Assembly: GCA_022592435.1 (NCBI GenBank)
Contig: JABYQS010000013.1
Coordinates: 393,411-457,410, forward strand
Origin: Cerioporus squamosus
Lineage: Eukaryota > Basidiomycota > Agaricomycetes > Polyporales > Polyporaceae
DNA length: 64,000 nt
Direction: 5' to 3'
Part shown: in pieces, positions 23,850-34,284 of the stretch
Layout: every line of letters starts with the position of its first letter
Position numbering within the stretch: position 1 is the first letter of the stretch
The notes under the pieces: generated by a model
The model's database searches: none
The model's input: the letters and a program-made list of their open reading frames with translations, nothing else
What the model was told of the DNA's origin: nothing
Made by a program: the position numbers and the translations under genes

Positions 23850-25908
23850 TCATGGTCGAGGTATCTCGACGATTTCTGGTTCGTCGTCTTCCTGTTCTTC
23901 ATGTTTCAGCTCCGCATCTGGCTCGGCCTGCTTCATGCGCTTTGCAGCTGGGACCACACTGTCTGATGAATCCGTCTGTCCATGGGGGCGTTTCGGCGAA
24001 GTAGTAGCAATCGCTGGTCGAGGCCTTTGGCTCGGGGTGCGAGAATTCATGCTCGATGAAGGTTTCGGATCGTCCTGCTGTGGAGGTGTTGACTTGCCAT
24101 CCGATTTCGGTTGCTGTTGATCAGTGAGGAATTCCCGCAGATACTTTTCCAGCTCTGGAACATGTGTTAGCTTACGGGAGCAGGATAGGAGGATTCGTGT
24201 CATCTACTGACTTAGTGCATGGTCACGCGCGGCGCAGTACCAAGCGTTCAGCGTTCTCTTCTCATTCTGCATACGCAGTGAGGCAATGGCCATACCATAC
24301 TGGTTCAACGTACCCCAGGTCTCTCAAAGAACTCTTTCCAGGCCCCTTGCTTGGAGGGGAATCTGTCCCAACCCTTCAATCTTTCAGCCTTGTACTTCGC
24401 CATGGCGCGGAGGTCGTCCTCCGTGACTTTGACGCCAGTGGTTACGCGACCGCGGCGACGGCGTACGGGCGGAGCTGCACGAGGGTACCCTCGGCATCGG
24501 CATCGTCTTCTGAACTCTTATCGTCCTCGTCCTGTATGTCTTCCCCATCCTGAGAGCAATCCTCTTCGTCGCTGGAGGGCTTCGACGCGAACTGCTCCTC
24601 GGCGCGCTGCTTCTTCGCCTGTGCCAAGATTCTATCAGGTAGCTCAGCATTCTGCTGCCAGTGCCGCTTCCACGCATCGGCGCTGTGACGAGTCTACGAG
24701 CGCGTAAGGCGATTTCTATGTGGCTAGTCACTGTTCATACTCACTTCCTCTGCCAGTTCTCCGAAAACTTTGGACTTGTCCGGAACGTCATCTTGGCGCA
24801 CCCGCCAGCGGAGGTAGTGTATGAAGAAGACCTTGTCTTCGTCCGTGAACTTGAACCTGTCGGCTTCGGATACGTGGCGCGGCGCTTTGGGTTTCTTCGA
24901 CCCAGAGTACGGGGGTATGTACGTGTCTGCATGGAACTCGTCCACGGGACCTCCGCGCTTCGACCGTTGTGATATTGGAGAGTTGATGGCATATTCACGC
25001 TCCCGGCCCTTCGACGACATGCTACGAGCAGGCTTGGACTGGCTACCAATGCCACGGTGGTGTACAGGAGTTGCTGGAGTCCCGGAGCTGTGACGAGCGT
25101 CCGAGGTCCTCTTGCTACTGCTCGCTGAGTCCACCCCGCTCCTCCTCGGAAGTGGGTGATGCCTGTTTAGATCCGGACTACAGCTCAGTGTTAGCTTGGT
25201 TCTCGCAGTCATCAGGAATGGTCAACGCACTCAGCAACGTCGTGACCGCCACCACGACGAGAAGATAGTGAGCTCGAGATGGCGAGGAACCCATTTATCT
25301 TCGGGAATAATCTCTTGTCGTGATCTAGATAGAAATCCTTCCAAGCTGGTGGGGAGTGAGTCAACCGGCAAGACATGCACACCCCCACGCATTGGAATAT
25401 TACTCACAACTCTCGGTGTGGTTGTTCACCTGGGTGTCCAGAGGATCAGTGTAACGTATTCTACAAGGTAACCCGCATGCTTACGCACATTGTGGAGCTT
25501 CTCTATGGATTGGCGAGTGGTCAACCCTTCCGCATGTCCCTTCTTCAGTGCGGTAATGAGGATCCGTTCGTCCTCAGGATCCGAGCCAGCAGGTGTGGAC
25601 CTGGTCTCCTGCAGAATAGGGCGCATAGCCGCAGCAACGGCGGCAGCGATGTCCGCGGCGGATGGCACCGAAGATCCTGGCCCAAACTGCGGCATTTGAG
25701 TCGCTGTTCCACCTGGAAGTGCTGCCTGCGCCCACTGCTGACCATTCATCATCATCTGAGGCCATCCCGGCCACGCAAATTGCATCCCAGGTTGCTGCTG
25801 CGGTTGCTGCATCTGCATGGGTATCCCTTGCCCCTGCCCCGACTGTCCTGGGAAGAACGCCATCGAGGCTCTTTGAGCGTTAGGTTGGTTGAACTGATTC
25901 TGACTCAT
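23850..25908 (-). CDS. Tandem Myb-like/SIM family protein, copy C (frame break)
   Basis: Seven exons on the minus strand: 25908-25489, 25429-25408 (22 nt), 25345-25231, 25177-24745, 24693-24314, 24266-24212 and 24154-23850. The start MSQNQFNQ matches the starts of copies D and B. Blocks in order are: the Gln/Met-rich N terminus; DERILITALKKGHAEGLTTR, the microexon, then WKDFYLDHDKRLFPK; FTDEDKVFFIHYLRWRV with WKRHWQQNAELPDRI; VTEDDLRAMAKYKAERL with WKEFF; the 55-nt exon with KRTLNAW; and the tail with LKHE and EPEIVEI. Between the two Myb-like blocks the frame changes near 24475-24515. A 41-nt removal there would restore it and give 562 residues, but its gttcag donor is poor, so an indel is as likely. 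Copy D lies 410 bases upstream on the same strand. Confidence 0.7.
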
Positions 25909-26318
25909 ATCGTCTTCATGGCAAACATGGACGTCGGAAGATGTGGCAAGTAGGCGGTACTGATGGTAGTAGTGGTAGCAGCCAGGTGAACTTGAATCTC
26001 CGATTGACAACCATTGTAGCCGAAAAGCTTCCGCAAACGTTAGGTGTTGGTATCCGGATGACTTGTGAGACAATCAGCCGGAGCGCACAATCGGACACGG
26101 ACGTCCAGCTGCGTCTCAGGCTACCGCATAGATACGATTTCTAGCACGGAGATGTAACCAGGCGACCTCGCAGTCCGAGTCTCTTATACTAGGTTTGCAT
26201 CCAACTACGTATACTTGTACAGTCCAGCATCCCACAAATCCAAACAAACCAAGGGGGAGTATTCATACTGTTCACCGAAGATATACAACCCATATATCCG
26301 CCATAGTCGTACCAGCTC
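25909..26318. other. Intergenic, copies D to C
   Basis: A spacer of 410 bases lies between the tandem copies. It holds the copy D 3' flank and the copy C promoter. No gene is seen. Confidence 0.5.
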
Positions 26319-28437
26319 CTAATCTGATGTCAGGTCTATGTATTCTGGTGGCTCGCGTTTGACGCGTTTCTGAGCAGGGAAAGAGTGTCGCTCAGCGGGT
26401 CTCGTATCCACTGAGCGTTTCTGGGAAGTATCCACGCGTCCCTCTGCATTGCGAGACTCAGCAGCTTGCGAGTGTGACGCAGAACTGCCGGTGGTTGGCG
26501 GGTTGAGAGGCGCAGTAGGCGACGGGCGTGGCTTCACTTCCTCCTGGTTCTCTTGCAAGTACTCCTGTTTATACTTCTCAATCACTGTAGCGCAATCGGG
26601 AACTGTCAGCGAATGCATGTCCTAAGAGAATATCTCAAAACAGAACGTACTCACCCTTCGCCTTTCTGATAGTCACGTTGATCCATGCGCTATATGACCT
26701 CTTCGTATTCTATATAGCCGAGTGAGTAACTGAGGCCGCCTCACAGAGCGAGCTTAGAGTAGCAGTGCGTACATTTCTGGCGAATTCCTCCCAGCATGCG
26801 CACTGTGACGGGTAGCTGTCCCACACAGCTTCCTTCTCCGCCATGTATTTCGCCATAGCACGGAGGTCACTCTCAGTGACTCTGAGCCGCACGATGTGCT
26901 TCCGCGTTGTCTTGCCCTTGCCACTGTTTGGTGCGTCTCCTGCGGACGGGCGGTCAGCGGGGTGGCCCGCATGCCGGTCCTCGGCCTCTTCTTCGTCTGC
27001 TTCGCCTTCGCCCTCACCATCCTCGTCCTCCTCGCCCTCCTCATCGGAAGGTCCGTCTGGTGCAGGGGCTGTGGGTGCGGTCTGGCTGTCGGGCCATTCT
27101 CTGTTCCGGGCCTCAATCAGGATGCGATCCGGCAGTTGGGGATGGTCGTCCCAATGCCTTTTCCATGCCTCCGCATCACGGTGAGGTGTCTAGGACGCGA
27201 AGCGACCGTCAATGACAAGCTACGAGAGAAGCTACACTACGGATCGTACCTGTTCAGCCAGCTCAGCATAAAGGACAGACCTGGTAGGAATAGGACCTTC
27301 ACGTCGTAAACGCCACCTGAGGTAATGGATGAAGAAGATCTTGTCATCGTCGGTGAACCGCTTACTCCCTGGGTTCCTAGGTGGCACCTTAGGTTTCGAA
27401 TAGACGGCCAGAGGTGGTATGTGCGTGCCGGCGTGGAAGTCAGCTACCGGATCGCCTCTCTTCGATCGAGCGGACGACGGCGAAGAGGGCACTTGAGGCC
27501 CTCGGTTCTCTCGTGCGGCATGGCTGCGGGGCGGAGTCGCATTGTTTGTGCTGCGTTGACGGGACAGGGATGGGGGAAGCTCGGGTGATCTGGCTCTGAA
27601 ACGAGGGATCGGGGGCGGGTTATGACGAGGGGGCGACCGCGACCTATCCTTTCTGGGCAGCGCGTCAAGGATAGGATTGGACGGCAAACGACAGACTCAC
27701 CGAGCAGACGTAGATGACGAGCCTGCGTGATTTCGAGATGTGGAAGAGTGCTGGGGCACCTCGACGTATGGCACAGACAGTGGACGGACGTCACGGTACA
27801 CCTTCGGATACAGCCTCTCCACATGATCCAAGAAGTAGTTCTTCCATCCTGTGTATCACGTTGAACGTTGAGTATCGTGGCGCATGCAAGGCTCGGAAGT
27901 ACTAATCACCTGTCTCAGTATGGTCATTGACCTGCAAGATGGGCCGTCAGTATCTGGGCAGCACGCGAGGTTTCCAGGAAACTCACTGACGCTGTGTAAT
28001 TTCTTCAGAGCTTGCAGAGGCGTCAGACCATCCGCTTTCGCTTTCTTCAAAGCCTCAATGAGAATCTTCTCGTCGTCTGGCTTCGATCCGACTGGGGAAT
28101 CATTCTTGTCCTGTAGGAGCGGCTGCACAGCCGCTGCCACTGCTGCGGCAATCTCATTCACCGACGCAGATTGGGGCACCGGCGCCGCGGCGGGCCGTTG
28201 CTGTTGTACCATGGGTTGAGAGGCCCATTGTTGCACGTATTGTGTTCCTCCGGGCATAGCGACGTTTCCCTGCGGCTGCCATCCTGCCCATAGGACAGGT
28301 TGCTGCTGTTGGAACGGCGGGAAGGTTTGCATAGGCGCTGAGCCTTGTTGAGCTTGAGCTTGGGGCTGCATATAGCCCATCAGCGCGTTCATGAGGGCAT
28401 TCTGCATCGGCACCTGGTTGTGGTTGTTCTGGTTCAT
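26319..28437 (-). CDS. Tandem Myb-like/SIM family protein, copy D
   Basis: Seven exons on the minus strand (28437-27991, 27931-27910, 27848-27701, 27652-27250, 27189-26773, 26709-26655, 26584-26319) give 585 residues with no frame break. This makes it the best reference for the family. Blocks are: a Gln-rich N terminus; DDEKILIEALKKAKADGL, the microexon VNDHTET, then WKNYFLDHVERLYPKVY; a Pro/Arg/Ser linker; FTDDDKIFFIHYLRWRLR with AWKRHWDDHPQLPDRI; a very acidic Glu/Asp stretch; VTESDLRAMAKYMAEKEAVW with WEEFA; the 55-nt exon with TKRSYSAWINVTIRKA; VIEKYKQEYL; and the C terminus VKREPPEYIDLTSD. VKRE fits the sumoylation consensus and YIDLTSD fits a SUMO-interacting motif. The family is unnamed to me; a nuclear role is inferred. 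Confidence 0.78.
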
Positions 28438-28827
28438 GGCCGTGAGCTGAGGGCTGCGCTGCGGTAGAAGGCGACGACCTGGCACTACTAACTCCGAATA
28501 AACGACGAACGTTACTAGTATCCCACGGTACATCAACGCGGTCACGTGCTACGCGCACAACGACGACCGCGACTTCACGCAGGTTCACGCGGACGCGTCG
28601 CAGCAGACAGGAGTCGTGCAGGGAGTGTACCAGTATCATTCGCGCATATCGGCAAAAGCAGATACTGATACGGACTTTCGCGCAGAGGTAAGCTACGTCC
28701 AGGGAGTAAATCGTCTAGTATATTGTACATCACAGGAGAACATGTTTTCGTGACCGTCATGAAGCATTACACGCTACGACACCCTCGTCAGCACCGATCG
28801 CATGCATTATGAACGAGCGAAATACAC
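28438..28827. other. Intergenic, Far11 to copy D
   Basis: This is the 3' flank of the FAR11-like gene and the copy D promoter, both minus strand. No gene is recognised. Confidence 0.5.
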
Positions 28828-31800
28828 TTACCCATACGCATACTCGACTTCGTCCACACCACCGCCCGACTGGAACGGCCCAGAAGGCTCCTTCGGCATC
28901 GGTCCGAGCTCCTCCTCGTCCTCGTTGTCGTCGATCGCCGTACCCTCGTCGAGCTCGAACGGCAGGACAGGCCGGAGGCTCCCAGAACCGGAGCTCGACC
29001 GCCGGCCATGCGCAGGCGACTTGGTGAGCGCAGCCATAGTTTTGGGGCTCATGTGCTGTTCGGGCCCGTTCAGCATCGGAAGTGACGGTGGGAAGGCAGA
29101 CAGCATGAACATGCGCGGTGGAAACAACGCTCACCTCCCAGTTATTGACGTTCTCGTCGGGCACATCCCGCGCCTCCTTGCCGGCATCCAGCCGCGTGTC
29201 GTCGTTCAGCTCTGCGATCGAGACGATGCTCTCGCTGTCGCTGATGCTGTCCGCGATGTCGTGCACGAGCTCCGGCAGGCGCGCCCACGCGGACGAGCCC
29301 TGCGAGCTCGTCTCCGAGTGCTCGTCGGACCACCGGAGGTATTCCTCGTACTCCTCCTCGAACGCGATGTCCTCGGTGACGTACGGGAGGAAGATTGAAG
29401 GTTCCGTCGTCTGTGCGCGCAGCGGGGGGAAGACGTCTGCGTCGACCGTGTTCGGGGTCTGCACGGGCCGCAGCATGCCTGAGAGCTCCGGACCGGGGTG
29501 CAGGCCGTCGAGGGAGTGCGACATGCTCGCGGCTCGGCGGTGTGCGGTCGACTGGGGCGTTGTTTGGACTCCATAGCGCTTGCTGTTGTCTGCGGAGGGA
29601 CAGTTAGGCTTGTCATGAGCAACTTTCGCCGACGAAGAGCAGACGGATGCGGGAGTGCGAAGTACGTACAGAACTTCACCAGATGGCGTAACGCTTGCTC
29701 TTGCGCCTACACATGAGGTAAGCTTAACAAGTCCAATGACAACTCCAAGGCACGACGGACCTGCGCGTCGTACACGTCGTCGACCTCGATGCCTGTCAGC
29801 CACTCATCTCGGAGGTCGGGCCTGCAGTTAAGGTAAATAGCCGTGATGACCTGCATGTTGGCTGAATGCGCAAAGGCAAAACTCAGATGGAGGTTGCCGA
29901 GGGCAAGCGGAACGACAGGCGCGACGTACACTGCCGCCATTTCCGCCCACAGAACGGAACTTGGCTCTTGATCAACTTGAGGACATGCAGCTGCAGCATG
30001 GGGTGCTGCACTTTGAGCATCCGCTTCAACACCGCCTGCGCCCCACTCCGGTTAGCCTCCCGACGACAACTGGCATAACCATACAGCAAGACCACTCCAG
30101 AAGCAGGACTCACGGAACTCTTGTATTGCACGAGCATGCGGATGCGATGCGACCGGTGCTTGGAGAGCTTCTGCATGATCTTGGCAAAGTTGATCGTGGA
30201 GAAGAAGTTGCGCCACGAGAAGTCGGTCAAGAGGTCGACCTCCTCCTCATGTTTCTGCCCGTTCGGGAGGATGGTCGTCCGGACGATGGTCTGGCGCGAT
30301 GCGCGCTGCATGTGCTCCTCCGGGCCGCTGTGCTCGGATCGCCGCGCGAAGTGTGTTTGGCAGTACCGGAAGAAGCTGGATCGCAGGTATCAGTTATCAG
30401 GTAACAGAGGAGAAGTTGGGGTGAACGTCGGGGAGTGAACGTTCGAAGTCATCCGTTATCTGCACCGCCAATGTGCGTGCACTCACTTGTGCTCTGGCAT
30501 ATCTGCCTTTGACACGATCGCAGTCGAGACTTCCTGAAGGCCAAAAATCTTCAGGATGAGAAGCAGACAGTTGGTATCCAGCAGCAGCTGTCCGAGATGG
30601 TGGAACTTCATCACATCTGTGGCAAGGTAGACCCCATGATCAGAGCTTAGAACACCGGAGGCTGTATCCAAAGCCTGGATAACTCACGAGACATCTTGAA
30701 CCACTTCAAGGTCAGAAGGAGGATGGCCGATACTGCCTTGGAGGTAATCTCGCGATGCCGCGTTACATCTGTCTCGTCAAGCGTCGCAGGTTTCGGGGGC
30801 GCCTGGTCGAGCGCTGCATGTGGTCAACCATTCGGGTCAGTTACATGCATCCGCGCAGAATTTCGCAGCACTCACGCGATCCAACTCCCGGCGGGAAGCC
30901 CACGCCAGCCCCAGCGGGTGGCGGCATGCCACCATTCACAGTCGAGGCGGTTGCCAGGAGGAGCTTGAGCAGAACAAGCACCCATCCGGACAACACTGGC
31001 AGGACGGCGCTCTGTACGGGTACAGTGAGGCCTGAGACACGGACCACGTTCAGGGTGGCGCGTACGTACATAGATCTGTTCCACCCTCTTCAGGCGCATG
31101 AGGTCTTCGCGGCGTTCCATCGCGCGGCGCTTCTCCCCTGTCGTCTCACCCTCTGCGATGGCCCTCTCCGCCTCCGCGATCTTCGCGTCGAGCAGTGCCA
31201 CATCTGGCAGCCTCTCGCCGGCCTCCTCTTCGTCCTGTGACGGCGACTGCGAGGCCACGCATCTCATCAGCATCTCTGCGCCACACTTCCTCGCTCAAGG
31301 AACTTGTACTTACTATGGGTGCGACCTTGGGCTCGCCGGGGCGTTCGGAGCCACGGAGGTACTCCAGGCCGCTCTCGACAGTCATGCACTCCTCGCGCGT
31401 CTTCCACATCTGCCACAGGGACAGACTGACGTACATGTGCTTCGCATACAATCTGTCTGCCTCGTCGATGGCGAACGGGACGAGGCGCGAGTCATTGTAG
31501 CCCACGCGGCTGCGCGAGAAGGGGAAGAGGAACGGGCGGTTCTGGTCCGTCTGGAACTGCTGCTTCTTGGGCTTGGGGGACGGCGGTGGCGAGGGAGCTG
31601 GGGTGGCCGGCTGGGGCATAGAGCGGAAGGAAGATCCGGGCTGCGTGGGGTTGTATGGATGCGGCATGCCGCCGTGCGATTGGTCCTGGTTCTGCGACTC
31701 GCCGCCATCGTGCTCGTAGTGGTGCCGTACTGGGATGGGCGAGTATGCCTGCGCGAGCTTCGCGGTGGTCACGGGTGTCGAGGCGGGTACGGTGACGGGC

Positions 31801-33524
31801 TTGGGGTTGAACGTCGGATACTTCACAGAAATTTCCTGCCGGAACAGTTCCAGATCTACTGGGGAGGCCTTGATAGGGACCGCTGAGGAACTCGTCAGGG
31901 CTGGAAGGATCGATGACGCACAGGAATGGAACGTACCTTCTTCTGGTACTGGAGAAAGCCCCGCGAGCTCCCGCGTGAGTTTCTTCACTGAGGCTAGCTC
32001 GCGGATACCCCCACAGCACGTCAGGATCGTCTTCCAAAGGACTAGCAGAAGCTAATGACGCGGGCCATGAGACCCATCGGATAACATCACGCGTCTCGAG
32101 AAGGATCTTACTTTCTTCACAGGATACCCCTTGGCGCTTTTGTCCCGTAGGCCCGCGACAACGTTGAATAGGTAGACGGGCAGCGGTGGGTCGAGGCTCA
32201 CTAATCCAAGGACGGAGTGGATCAGCGTCGTATCCCATCGGCAGACGGCATTGCTCACTCAGCTCATCGGCGAAGTCGTCGTGTCCCTTGAAGACCTCGA
32301 CCATGTGATAAAGCATCCCTAGATACACTGATAGCTCCGTAGTCACTTCCTCCATGAAGTCCGCTTTCTCCTGTGAGGAGATGTTGAAGTGCGCGGCATC
32401 CGCATCTGATAGACTACTGCAGTGGGGATTAGCACTGCGCGAAGCAATAGGATATCACGGATGCAGCATGAGTAGGTGCCAATGTGGCAACTCTGGCCGC
32501 TAGACGGCCGAGCAAGTGGGTCGGCGAAGTCTCCATGATGCTGTCGCGTCATGTCATAGCCAGCCTACAATGGCAACCAGTATTCTGGTGCACTACTCAT
32601 GACCGCGAAACGCGGAAGACGATTCGCCTGTGATGTGCGCGCATACAAATGCTCCATTGTGACATCTCCCCGGTAAGCGCAGTCTCGCGCGACGGTCGAG
32701 TCATACATTCTCGTCAGGGCAAAGCACGGTGCAGTATACTTCACCCACACGGAGATTGTGTGACTCTTCGCACGGGTGACAATACCACTTTGTCCCCTAT
32801 CTCACAATATACCGACCGAAAAGGAGTAAGAGATGCTCACCAAAGGAGGTCATGCTTCGAGCTGGCGATCTTGATAGCTTCAATGATATTGGTCAGACCG
32901 TTCGCGGCTCGGACCACCTTGCAGTTCTCAATTATCCAATGTAGCTGATCCTCGGGAGACGTCGTCTCGGCAAAGGTACCTGGAGGCAGGGTGAGACGAT
33001 GGCATGATGTGGGGGAAACATCATAGACGACCTTGGAGGACGTAAAAGAGGCGACGGGCGTTCGTGAACCGGATCTCAGCGTCGCGATGCTCCAAACTCT
33101 CGAGGAGGACCTCGACGTGCGTCTTGCGCTGTGCGAAGGAGCTGGATGTCCATTCTGCGACGGGTCAGGGGGATCCCACAGCTGTGCGAGCATGGACACG
33201 GACCTCCGGGAAAGGAGCCCTCCCAAGCCTTGAGGTTCTCTGCGACCTGGGGCATCTCGACGTATGAATAGAACTCCTCGATTTCGTTGAGTACATGGTC
33301 CTCGTCGTCGTATCGGAAGTCGTAGAATGATTGCTACTTGTTCGCATGCGTCAATCGTGGCGGGAGTCAGGGACCTGGGAAGCGCAGACCTTTGGCTTTG
33401 GGGCGGAGCCGACCATGGCCTTGAGCTGGCCGAGGGTGATGGAGTCGAGGCCGACTTGCTGGGGAGGCGGGTCGTCAACATCTGTCTGGTTGGAGAAGAA
33501 GGAGGATAGCTGGGGCAATACCAT
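28828..33524 (-). CDS. STRIPAK subunit Far11/STRIP1-like
   Basis: This many-exon minus-strand gene likely starts MVLPQLSSFFSNQ at 33524. A reading frame continues a little further upstream, so an extra 5' exon is possible. The N-terminal N1221-type domain shows FYDFRYDDEDHVLNEIEEFY, EMPQVAENLKAWEGSF, THVEVLLESLEHRDAEIRFT and DQLHWIIENCKVVRAANGLT. The middle has KYPTFNPKPVTV, then RPFLFPFSRS and IDEADRLYAKHMYVSLSLWQ. The C-terminal DUF3402-type part has EVDLLTDFSWRNFFSTINF, KIMQKLSKHRSHRIRMLVQY, LQLHVLKLIKSQVPFCGRKW and VITAIYLNCRPDLRDEWL. STRIP1/Far11 scaffolds the PP2A-striatin STRIPAK complex, which governs fungal cell fusion, fruiting and TORC2 antagonism. The end at GVDEVEYAYG follows an acidic tail. 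The gene is divergent from the cyclin gene. Confidence 0.87.
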
Positions 33525-34284
33525 GTTGGGCGTGGGCGGGGTGGCTGGGGGAGGGAGGGGGCGTGATCGCGCGTCGAACGCGTCGTGGGCGGCGGCGTTC
33601 AGCGGACGCGCGCGGTGTCGGGGACGGCTGCGGGGCTGGCAAGGTTTGGAACGCGGAGGACACGCTGGCCGCAGTGGTTATGGCAGGGCGGCAGCGAGGA
33701 CACGAGTCAGGGCGGGACAGCTGCCAGTAGTGGGGGCCTTGTGTCTGAGCTTGCCGTGCACGGGCGTATGTAAGAACGCAGGCCAAGAAGGGAAGGAGGC
33801 GCTTACGTAAGCGGTGGGGGCGCAGAAAGAGACGGCGGTTGTTTTGTCACTTGTGCTCAAGCCACGACGACATTGGCCCCCCGGATCGACCCTCCCTCCT
33901 CGTCGGTCCATCGTCTCCAGTTCCTCCTTCTCTCTCGCGACTGACGACTGCGACGGCGTCGACTCAGGAGAGGGCCTTCTAGTCCCGCCAGCGACATCCT
34001 CACCGGTCGGGTCTCCCAGGGAGCTACGGCCACCGCCAGATCTCCCCTCTCTCCCTCGAGCTTCAAAAAAGGCACGCCTTCGCTGCGCGTTTGCCACTCG
34101 CCCCATCCACAGTTATCGTCTCGGTGTTCACCTTCCTCTGTCTCCTTTTACGACCTACTTTACGACCGGCCTCAAGCCCCTTCAATCCACGCCGCAGCCC
34201 CCCGGCCCCACCGTCATAGCATCTGCCCTTCCTATCAGGTTGAGCAGCTGTCTGTGACTTTCTCCGACACCTTCGCTCCTGCCG
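33525..34284. promoter_or_regulatory. Divergent promoter region, Far11-like / cyclin
   Basis: About 760 bases separate two divergent starts. The cyclin side is CT-rich (ctccctcctcgtcgg, ctccttctctctcgcg), typical of basidiomycete promoters and 5' leaders. Open frames within it have no motif. Part of the left end could hold a 5' exon of the Far11-like gene. Confidence 0.4.

Noticed and set aside
26319..28437. Copies C and D as an inverted duplication of A and B by a mobile element
   Set aside because: No terminal repeats, target-site duplications or transposase-like sequence were found around either pair, and the pairs differ in exon length and sequence.
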